Below, in pieces: positions 58,652 to 64,000 of a stretch of DNA of 64,000 nucleotides. A model generated the notes under the pieces. It saw only the letters and a list, made by a program, of their open reading frames with translations. It ran no database searches and had not been told where the DNA came from. The position numbers and the translations under genes were made by a program. The DNA is from Bacteroidaceae bacterium (GTDB lineage: Bacteria; Bacteroidota; Bacteroidia; Bacteroidales; Bacteroidaceae), in the NCBI GenBank assembly GCA_017521285.1, contig JAFXDG010000105.1:17853-81852 (forward strand), read 5' to 3'. How positions within the stretch are numbered: position 1 is the first letter of the stretch; every line of letters starts with the position of its first letter.

Positions 58652-58880
58652 AATATCCTTTCTTCGTCTGCCTTGTATTGGCGACAAAAGACTTGTTGCT
58701 GCCTGTGAGACTGATAGAGCCGCAATTAACAAACTCTCCGTCGGAATAGACTCTGTACTTCTGTCCGCTTACCTCATGCTTCTGTTTGATGCGCTCTCGC
58801 ATCCACTTCTTGGCTGCGGTCAATGAGCAAAAGGTCTCGCTCTCCTTGGTCGTCTCGTCATATACGATGCACTGGGTCAT
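58650..58880 (-). CDS. Small protein, unknown
   Basis: 76 residues from the ATG at 58880, preceded by TAGGAG; the ATG at 58901 would overlap the upstream gene and has no RBS. It contains SLTAAKKWMRERIKQKHE and YRVYSDGEFVNCGSISLTG. It could be a small alpha/beta domain. Not recognised. Confidence 0.55.
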   Translation of the reverse strand: MTQCIVYDETTKESETFCSLTAAKKWMRERIKQKHEVSGQKYRVYSDGEFVNCGSISLTGSNKSFVANTRQTKKGY

Positions 58881-58888
58881 ACATGCTC

Positions 58889-59443
58889 CTACTTCATCCA
58901 TGCACCTATACTCGACGTGACATAGTCCAACTGACCGCCAAATATGTCGCTTGGCTCTATGTCGTATTGTCCATCCCTCACTTCCTTGTCCTCTCCAAGA
59001 AGCGACAAGTTTCCGTCGGCATCCAAACGTGCTGCGTCTATGACGATGTCACGAGGCTCGTCAAAGAGATAACCTGCCACGATGGGCTGCTCTCCCTCGA
59101 AATGCACCTCAAAGCCTCCGTCCACCTCCGTGCCGTACTTGCGAAGAGCCGCTTTCAGCTCGTCCTGCTCCCGGTGCTGCAATGCCTGGAGTTGTCCGTG
59201 GATAGTGAGGTCTTGCAGTTCTGCCTCTCGTTTGGTGTGGGTTGCCTCGCCGGTCTTGCAGTCGATGTCATACTTGTGGTAAACCACTGGGATATGGTCT
59301 GCCGATGTGACAAGCCATGTGATGTTGTTCACTGAGAAGCCCTGTCTGGTGAGGAACTCCTCGATGTCTGAGCCGAGAAGGTGGTCGGCTACGTCAAGAT
59401 ACTCGATGCGTGCGTCAGCATCATGCAGGATGATAATCTTCAT
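58889..59443 (-). CDS. Unknown soluble protein of the leading-region operon
   Basis: 184 residues from the ATG at 59443. It begins MKIIILHDADARIEYLDVAD, continues with LTRQGFSVNNITWLVTSADH and ends with DIVIDAARLDADGNLSLLGE and a short tail. It resembles no family I can name. It is the first gene after leader element E3 and heads the minus-strand operon leading to the excisionase-like and ssb genes. Confidence 0.6.
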   Translation of the reverse strand: MKIIILHDADARIEYLDVADHLLGSDIEEFLTRQGFSVNNITWLVTSADHIPVVYHKYDIDCKTGEATHTKREAELQDLTIHGQLQALQHREQDELKAALRKYGTEVDGGFEVHFEGEQPIVAGYLFDEPRDIVIDAARLDADGNLSLLGEDKEVRDGQYDIEPSDIFGGQLDYVTSSIGAWMK

Positions 59444-59559
59444 TGCCTTTCTATTTTTAGTGATACAAATAAGTTTGTCGCCCATGTCGCTGGACTTGTT
59501 TAACTACGTTGAAGAAACTTACGCTCAGCATAGTGAATAAATTCCCTCTGCGTTCGCTT

Positions 59560-59756
59560 AACCGTTTCTTTCTCTTCCCTCCTTTCGAGACCTTTCAGCC
59601 TGTGGAGGGATATTTTCTGCTCCCACAAGCCGCAAGAAAAGACATAAAGACAAATTATGTGTGAAGAATACTCTTTTCCGAGGAAAAGGAAGATTGTTCA
59701 CAGTCACAAGACCTCAAGCAGAATTTGACGATTGTCTCAGACGCGGCTAACTTTGC
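59560..59756 (+). promoter_or_regulatory. Leader element E3 with a strong + strand promoter
   Basis: It begins TTTCTCTTCCCTCC and ends with TTTG (59724-59727), exactly 20 nt, TAACTTTG (59748-59755), the best promoter of the five elements. It faces into the structured repeats that follow. It also contains CTTTTCC-ga-GGAAAAG and ACATAA...TTATGT hairpins. Confidence 0.65.
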
Positions 59757-59863
59757 AGGAAATATGCCTACCACTGCGCTGATTGGAAGAAGATTATTGA
59801 TATTGGCTGCAAGAGGAATGATGTGTTATATATAAAGAGGTAAGAAGAAAGATTGAAACAGTA

Positions 59864-60112
59864 AGGGTGGGCAGTGAAGTGTTTGCAGGTCTGCTGTACC
59901 GACATAAAGCGAGTGTGTTGGCTGACCGGGATGCAAGTCATCAAAGCTTCAGCCTTGATAGCTTGTAGCACGGACAGACAATTCTCTCGCGTCGGTACTT
60001 CGGCATACTGTCAGCTTTGGCTAATAGCAACGTGTTGCCATCAGCCAAGGATGTCTGTATGACGACAGACCATGTAACGCTTCGCAAAGGCGTGGGGCAA
60101 AGCAGTATAATT
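59864..60112 (+). ncRNA. Structured noncoding repeat A
   Basis: Begins GGGTGGGCAGTGAAG and ends GGCGTGGGGCAAAGCAGTA. Stem 1: GTACCGA (59896-59902) with TCGGTAC (59992-59998). Stem 2: GGCT-aat-AGCAAC with GTTGCC-atc-AGCC (60019-60046). CTCTCGCG precedes the 3' strand of stem 1 and GCATACTGTC follows it. Both stems are conserved in copy C with compensating changes. There is no credible reading frame. Likely transcribed from the E3 promoter. Confidence 0.65.
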
Positions 60113-60119
60113 TAGAAGT

Positions 60120-60300
60120 AGATAGTAACGTATATCAGGCAAGAAGAGACAGTTGCGCAACGGACAAATCGGGCACTCCTGTCAGCATGACAAATGTGCC
60201 TTGTCCTTGCCGCAGGACACTGAGGCAGATTGGACGTAGCAGACATGTCTGCCACATTCAATATGCCTGAGTGGACAAGAACTGCCTCCTGTATAGCAGA
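60120..60300 (+). ncRNA. Structured segment between repeats A and B
   Basis: Contains GTTGCGCAAC, AGCAGACATGTCTGCC and GGCAAG...CTTGCC pairings and ends with TATAGCAGAAGAG, the string that also precedes copy C. It may be a diverged copy of the same unit. The relation is weaker than between A and C. Confidence 0.35.
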
Positions 60301-60340
60301 AGAGAAATTGTAAAACAGTTGATTAGTGGTAAAGGTGGTA

Positions 60341-60535
60341 TGGGTGGGCAGAATGGCATTACACGGACATTGCCGAAGCCCGATAATGGGACAGCCAGAC
60401 AGCAATAAAGGCAGTTATCAGAAGTGGCAGTTTCTGATAGTGCCATTGTTGCCTGCCTGTCACATGGGCATTCGTGCGGTGTCCGTACAGTAATGCCGTT
60501 CTGAAGGTGTGGGGCGAAGCGGTACAACACACTTG
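60341..60535 (+). ncRNA. Structured noncoding repeat B
   Basis: Starts TGGGTGGGCAG and ends GTGTGGGGCGAAGCGGTA, like A. A closing stem pairs CAGAATGGCATTAC (60349-60362) with GTAATGCCGTTCTG (60490-60503), and then ACGGACA with TGTCCGT: 21 paired positions with one G-T wobble and a small bulge. Inside are CAGAA...TTCTG and GGCAG...CTGCC helices. Confidence 0.6.
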
Positions 60536-60564
60536 GACGGACACACCGATTATAGCAGAAGATA

Positions 60565-60578
60565 TTTTGCAGTCAAAG
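60565..60578 (+). repeat. TTTTGCAGTCAAAG dispersed repeat, copy 1
   Basis: Located between structured repeats B and C. Other copies are at 62153, 63310 and, inverted, 63515. Confidence 0.6.
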
Positions 60579-60600
60579 AGAAGAAGAACAGTAAAGCAGG

Positions 60601-60860
60601 CGTGGGTGGGTAGTGAAGCTGTCGCAAGATTGACGGTCTGAATATCAAGGCGAGTGGATAGCCAGTAAAGAACACAATTATCAGAAGCCTCGGCTTCGGC
60701 ATCTTGTGGCATAGATGGCAGTCCTCTCGCGTTCAGACCTTGGCATACTGTCTTTCTTGGCTAATAGCGACTTTGTCGCCATCAGCCGGGAATATCTGTA
60801 TGCCAACCATCTTGGTGACGTTTCGCAAATGGTGAGGGACGAAGTGGTTAGAATAAAGGA
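60601..60860 (+). ncRNA. Structured noncoding repeat C
   Basis: Starts GTGGGTGGGTAGTGAAG and ends GGTGAGGGACGAAGTGG. Stem 1: GGTCTGAA (60635-60642) with TTCAGACC (60732-60739). Stem 2: GGCT-aat-AGCGAC with GTCGCC-atc-AGCC (60759-60787). Compared with A, stem 1 has a different sequence but is still paired, and stem 2 has G-C in place of A-T in the third pair. CTCTCGCG and GGCATACTGTC are conserved at the same places. Confidence 0.7.
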
Positions 60861-60951
60861 AGACGGCGTTGCCGTTATGGTTAATAAATGCACATGGTTG
60901 TTATTAGAGAAGATTATCACACGCTATAACAGCAGATTGATGTCCCTGAGC

Positions 60952-60976
60952 AAAACAAAAGCGACCCGAAGGTCGC
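60952..60976 (-). terminator. Terminator of ssb 2
   Basis: On the minus strand: GCGACC-ttcg-GGTCGC followed by TTTTGTTTTG. It is 20 nt after the ssb stop. Confidence 0.88.
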
Positions 60977-60996
60977 CTTGTTATGGAGAGGAAAGG

Positions 60997-61383
60997 CTAT
61001 TTCTTGCCTTTCTTGGTTGCTGGCTTGGCCGGCTCTTCCGCAGGAGTCTCCTCCTTGTCGGGACACTCGTAGAACTTGGTTGCAACCATGATGATTCTGG
61101 AGTGCTTCACGCCATCCTTGTCTGTCCACTCCTCTGGCTTGAAGAAACCCTCGACGGTGAGCAACGTGCCCTTGGTGAGCTTGTCGAATGATTCGGTGTG
61201 CTCGTTCTTGCGCCATGCCTCCATATTCATGAAAGCCGATACGCGGTTGGTTTCCTCGCCGTTCTTCTCCTGACGGCCTACTGCCAATGAGAAGCGTGCT
61301 ACGCTGGCGTTTGCGAACTGACGGATTTCTGCATCCTTACCTACGAAACCTGAAACTGTGAAGTTGTTCTCGATCTTTTTCAT
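60997..61383 (-). CDS. ssb: Single-stranded DNA-binding protein 2
   Basis: 128 residues. The OB fold has NFTVSGFVGKDAEIRQFANA, VARFSLAVGRQEKNGEETNR and LLTVEGFFKPEEWTDKDGVK. The tail is Lys/Pro/Ala-rich and ends basic (KKGKK), not with the acidic SSB tip, so it is unlikely to recruit host replication proteins. It differs clearly from ssb 1, so both are probably acquired, not recently duplicated. It has its own terminator and leader element E4. Confidence 0.9.
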   Translation of the reverse strand: MKKIENNFTVSGFVGKDAEIRQFANASVARFSLAVGRQEKNGEETNRVSAFMNMEAWRKNEHTESFDKLTKGTLLTVEGFFKPEEWTDKDGVKHSRIIMVATKFYECPDKEETPAEEPAKPATKKGKK

Positions 61384-61399
61384 TTTGAATTGAATTTAA

Positions 61400-61600
61400 A
61401 AGTGAAACTTAATTTTTACATGCATTCAAAAGCAGGGATGTGGCACCATGTGGGAAGCACCATGAAAATCGTTCGCAATACTCTTTTTGTCGTTGGCGGT
61501 AAGGGAGAAAAAGGAAGATTACGCACTATTTTATTGGTCATAGCGATAGCGGCCACACAAGAAGGAGGAAGTCCTTCGCAGCATCACGCTACCTTTGCAT
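61400..61600 (+). promoter_or_regulatory. Leader element E4
   Basis: The region between ssb 2 and the + strand -7 box TACCTTTG (61590-61597). It includes the hairpin GAAGGA-ggaag-TCCTTC and lacks a clear -33 element. From 61600 to 62060 I see no gene; the sequence is hairpin-rich and contains ATCAGCAGAAGATGG, similar to the string before repeats B and C. Confidence 0.5.
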
Positions 61601-62064
61601 GGTAAAAATAAGTGGCTTTCAAATAGCTCAATTCAGAAAAAGACGGGGCCAAACAATGGAACAAAGGTTGTAAGCAAGGAGGCAATCCGTATGCAACAGA
61701 CAGGGGCACTGCTATGGCGGTATGCCTGGAGAAACGAAGCGGGAAATCCGACCTTATAGCTGTATCAGCAGAAGATGGAGGAGCATGAACAATTATGCAC
61801 AACGAACGACAAGCCAAAGGGTCAGCTTACCAATAGAGGCATCAAGCCAAAGGAGGACTGACATCAGAGGATTGGCGATAGCACTGTCATCATGCCAAAG
61901 CCAAGTTCTGTGTCCGACAAGGAAGAGTCGCAAAAGACAGACGAGTAAAACCAAAAGGCGAAATAACCATTCCTATAACAAGGTGACGGGTCGCTTAAAT
62001 GGCGAAGGGACTCTGGCGACGTGTCGCTATACAGGTGTCGAAGCATCGCTTCTATAACAGGACT

Positions 62065-62096
62065 GGAGCAAGTGAGCAAACCGCACAACTTGCTCC
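62065..62096. repeat. Hairpin GGAGCAAG/CTTGCTCC
   Basis: A perfect 8-bp stem with a 16-nt loop at the end of the 61.4-62.1 kb noncoding region. Confidence 0.6.
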
Positions 62097-62152
62097 CAAG
62101 ATATTTCAGTTACAACAGCCATAACCTCATTGGAGGATTCTCCTAAAAGAGT

Positions 62153-62166
62153 TTTTGCAGTCAAAG
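62153..62166 (+). repeat. TTTTGCAGTCAAAG dispersed repeat, copy 2
   Basis: The match with 63310 extends to about 25 bp (GTTTTTGCAGTCAAAGGA and a purine-rich AAAGAGTC). Confidence 0.65.
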
Positions 62167-62170
62167 GAAG

Positions 62171-62210
62171 AAAGAGTCTGCGTGCAAACCACATGGCCAA
62201 CAGACTCTTT
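62171..62210 (-). terminator. Terminator of the 62218-63000 genes
   Basis: AAAGAGTCTG and CAGACTCTTT (10 bp) around a 20-nt loop, with T-rich sequence on the minus-strand exit side. Confidence 0.75.
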
Positions 62211-62217
62211 CTCTTGA

Positions 62218-62400
62218 TTATTCACAGATGACAACGTCATCCTTGTATTCCGTCACTTCCTTGCCGTTGATGAGCTGGACAATGACCTCACAACCCAAGT
62301 CCTCGACAATCGTTCCCTCTGTCTGACCTCTTCGGGGATAAAGCAAGGTGCAGAAACACCCTACAACGCCGTCCAACTGCTCCATGTCTATCGTTGCCAT
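62218..62400 (-). CDS. Small acidic protein, unknown
   Basis: 60 residues: MEQLDGVVGCFCTLLYPRRG, EGTIVEDLGCEVIVQLINGK. It looks like a small beta barrel (SH3 or KOW-like) with three Cys. It lies 15 nt after the Api92-like gene and just before a terminator. Confidence 0.55.
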   Translation of the reverse strand: MATIDMEQLDGVVGCFCTLLYPRRGQTEGTIVEDLGCEVIVQLINGKEVTEYKDDVVICE

Positions 62401-62415
62401 ATCCGTTCCTCCTTG

Positions 62416-63000
62416 TTAGCCGAATGTGATTGGATTGATGCAGAAATTCGTGTCCTCTGCCTCATACTCGTATTCATTGATGAAGTCAATCATCTTCTGT
62501 TCGCTTCTTCCGTCCTGTGAGACACCAGTCTTCTCACACCACAACTTGATAGCATCACCAAAGGTGGAGTAAGCACCCTCACAATCCTCAAAGAGTTCTC
62601 CGTATGCAGTGACGTAGCACTCTTCGGGGAAGAAGTCGTTCTCATCGTGCGTATAGAAGATGTCGCAACCTGGCTCAACCTCTCGCCAACTGATTGAAAG
62701 TTCATCGCCAAGTGCCTTGTTCACCTCCTCAAAGAACAAGTCGCATGAAGACCAAGCACTTTCGGTGTCAAAGGACAAGAGGGCATAATCGTCTTCCACG
62801 TTCTCCTCATACTCTGCCCAATAGATGTGTCCTCTCACCGAGATGCCTTTCTTCTCGTAGTCAATATCATAGTGTTCTGCCAAGAGATACAGATACACAT
62901 TATTACTGTTCACCTCCAACTCTTGGAGTGTGTTCCAAAGGTCTGCCACGGCTTTGCGTGAGCCTGTCACCTTGTACTGAGTGTCGCAAATGTTAGCCAT
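62416..63000 (-). CDS. Api92/DUF1281-like protein
   Basis: 194 residues. MANICDTQYKVTGSRKAVAD and LWNTLQELE at the N-terminus match the ferredoxin-like domain of Api92/YubB (DUF1281) proteins of phages and plasmids; the rest is strongly acidic (DCEGAYSTFGDAIKLWCEKT). The acidic surface recalls DNA-mimic or anti-defence proteins, but there is no direct evidence. It is the rightmost confident gene of the minus-strand block and follows leader element E5. Confidence 0.78.
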   Translation of the reverse strand: MANICDTQYKVTGSRKAVADLWNTLQELEVNSNNVYLYLLAEHYDIDYEKKGISVRGHIYWAEYEENVEDDYALLSFDTESAWSSCDLFFEEVNKALGDELSISWREVEPGCDIFYTHDENDFFPEECYVTAYGELFEDCEGAYSTFGDAIKLWCEKTGVSQDGRSEQKMIDFINEYEYEAEDTNFCINPITFG

Positions 63001-63009
63001 AAGATAAAA

Positions 63010-63210
63010 TTTTTATTTTCTTCCCTTATGTAGAACCAACTACCATCGGGATTGATTAAAGAATTATGTTGCCCCAAAAGGTGTTATGGCTCATCAATGC
63101 AAGGTTTTGCCGTCAAATACTACCTCTGACGCAATCAGAGCGTGGAGATTTTACGAACAAACCACAGGCACCGACCTTGCAGGATGAACGCCATGACAGG
63201 TACCTTTGCA
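63010..63210 (+). promoter_or_regulatory. Leader element E5 with a + strand promoter
   Basis: It starts TTTTCTTCCCTTA and ends with TTG at 63177-63179, 21 nt, TACCTTTG at 63201-63208. It includes the hairpin CTCTGA-cgcaa-TCAGAG. The 938-nt interval 63001-63938 has no convincing gene until 63939. Confidence 0.6.
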
Positions 63211-63309
63211 ACACAATTCTTATCAAAACCCGATGGGGTGGTACATGGCAGACTGCATGGTACAGCAGTGTGAAGTGACGTTATAGGTGGAGATAAGGCT
63301 ATAAGAGGT

Positions 63310-63323
63310 TTTTGCAGTCAAAG
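63310..63323 (+). repeat. TTTTGCAGTCAAAG dispersed repeat, copy 3
   Basis: In direct orientation relative to 62153. An inverted copy lies 192 bp further right. Confidence 0.65.
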
Positions 63324-63370
63324 GAGAAAAGAGTCCACAAAGTGCAGTATCTACAGGACAAAAACACTTT

Positions 63371-63417
63371 AGTTTACCTTGGTTAGCTCTTATATATATG
63401 CTAACCTAAAGTAAACT
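63371..63417. repeat. Imperfect inverted repeat
   Basis: AGTTTACCTTGGTTAGC (63371-63387) against GCTAACCTAAAGTAAACT (63400-63417) around an AT-only loop. Both 7-bp ends pair perfectly. Candidate recombination or origin site. Confidence 0.6.
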
Positions 63418-63514
63418 GTATATATGTCCGTCTAAAACCCGAAAACCGTACGGATCAGCTTACGTCAGAAACAGAAGTATAGAACCATAGAAGTGATTCA
63501 AGAAGTCTTTCTTC

Positions 63515-63528
63515 CTTTGACTGCAAAA
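63515..63528 (-). repeat. TTTTGCAGTCAAAG dispersed repeat, inverted copy
   Basis: Reads CTTTGACTGCAAAA on the + strand, followed by a -7-like TATCTTTG at 63532-63539. Confidence 0.6.
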
Positions 63529-63826
63529 TATTATCTTTGCACGAATCATAATGGCCCTGTAGGATTTAATATAATTTAACGCTCTTTATTGAATGCAAGG
63601 AAGAATAGCTTCAATATGCTGAATATCAGCAGTATATCATTGTATTAACCCTTAATCTGTAGAAAAGGATGTTATCATACAAAGTAATGTCCATTTGTAC
63701 TTTTTCTATATAGTTTTATACTTACATTTGCATATCATTTGTACCTTGCTAACAGTAACTATTTGATTATTAATATACTTTATATTTGAAGAAGTTAAGT
63801 AATTTAAACAACTTGAGAAATATGAG

Positions 63827-63859
63827 AATAGCGTGTAACCGACTTGGTTACACGCTATT
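63827..63859. terminator. Strong hairpin terminator
   Basis: AATAGCGTGTAACC, 5-nt loop, GGTTACACGCTATT, then TCTTTT. A perfect 14-bp stem. No gene ends close by in the window, so it may mark the boundary before the next gene. Confidence 0.75.
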
Positions 63860-63909
63860 TCTTTTCCATAAAAATCCACTAACTTTGCTTTTTTCTTACG
63901 TTTATTCCG

Positions 63910-63917
63910 TATATTTG
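63910..63917 (+). promoter_or_regulatory. Promoter of the last, partial gene
   Basis: -7 box TATATTTG, 21 nt before the ATG at 63939. Confidence 0.6.
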
Positions 63918-63938
63918 TAATAGCCAAAACATACTATC

Positions 63939-64000
63939 ATGAAAAGCATAAAAAAGCTAATACACATTTTAATTCTTGCCATAACGACTACACTCATGGC
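63939..64000 (+). CDS. Secreted protein, only its signal peptide in the window
   Basis: ATG followed by about 20 codons reading MKSIKKLIHILILAITTTLM, a typical signal-peptide start. The rest lies beyond the window. It has its own promoter behind a strong terminator, so it is independent of the element's leading region and may be chromosomal. Confidence 0.6.
   Translation, partial: MKSIKKLIHILILAITTTLM

Noticed and set aside
59874-60530. Small frames inside the structured repeats
   Set aside because: They differ between copies, while the base pairing is kept; coding is unlikely.
60715-61191. 158-residue + strand frame over the end of repeat C and ssb 2
   Set aside because: Half of it is antisense to a certain ssb gene, and the other half covers helices of the structured repeat.

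Overview
The window looks like part of a large conjugative element (ICE or plasmid) of a gut Bacteroidales bacterium (Bacteroides, Phocaeicola, Parabacteroides or Prevotella type). The reasons are the Tra proteins of the CTnDOT class (TraJ, K, M, N, O), a fimbrillin-type lipoprotein, a UpxY capsule antiterminator, a MobV-type relaxase, and many promoters with the Bacteroidetes -7 box TAnnTTTG. I see no rRNA, tRNA, CRISPR array or complete insertion sequence.

Layout. (1) 1-10.8 kb, + strand: a phage-type antirepressor cut by the window edge, then the mating-pair-formation operon traJ-traK-(traL-like)-traM-traN-traO, two lipoproteins including a fimbrillin, the VirD4-type coupling protein and a lysozyme-like protein. 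(2) 10.9-20.1 kb: a tyrosine recombinase, a 205-bp invertible promoter with perfect 20-bp inverted repeats (at present facing away from the genes), upxY, a chimeric gene made of a truncated WecA-type transferase fused in frame to a GNAT acetyltransferase, and a complete RND efflux system. This appears to be a capsule locus taken over by an efflux cargo. (3) 20.2-24.3 kb: gene debris (a chimera with the 3' part of glmS), an ImmA/IrrE-PIN pair bracketed by a 35-bp repeat, and an M23 peptidase. (4) 24.4-40.8 kb, + strand: a long accessory transfer operon with a DUF4099 protein, a toprim primase-like protein, a PH-domain protein, two paralogous periplasmic proteins, an M23-like gene interrupted at an A9 run, a degenerate ArdC fused to a MutS domain I, a glucosaminidase-M23 hydrolase, an OB-fold protein and an ArdC antirestriction protein. 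(5) 40.8-50 kb: a DUF2958 gene pair, an AAA/DUF4143 ATPase, and a minus-strand block with an OmpA-like protein, the MobV relaxase with a candidate oriT, and an unidentified lipoprotein/membrane protein group. (6) 50-54.7 kb, + strand: a serine-recombinase-like regulator lacking its catalytic serine, a DUF3800 protein with a putative nuclease partner, thioredoxin, and a run of small genes including DUF4186. (7) 54.8-63 kb, minus strand: SLOG and phosphoribosyltransferase-like proteins, ParA with a small partner, two SSBs, an excisionase-like protein, and an Api92/DUF1281-like protein. This looks like an establishment or leading region and is unusually rich in noncoding structure. (8) 63-64 kb: mostly noncoding, then the first codons of a secreted protein that may lie beyond the element.

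How it fits together. The coupling protein and TraJ-O build the channel, the cell-wall hydrolases open the peptidoglycan, MobV nicks at a nearby oriT, and ArdC, the SSBs and ParA protect and keep the DNA in the recipient. Three clusters of TACTA-N4-TAGTA palindromes flank parA and also lie next to ardC. The most unusual features are the invertible promoter in front of an efflux operon and the 59.5-63.3 kb region. In that region structured repeats with compensatory base changes lie downstream of + strand promoters embedded in about 200-nt leaders of minus-strand genes. All family assignments come from reading motifs; no database search was possible.
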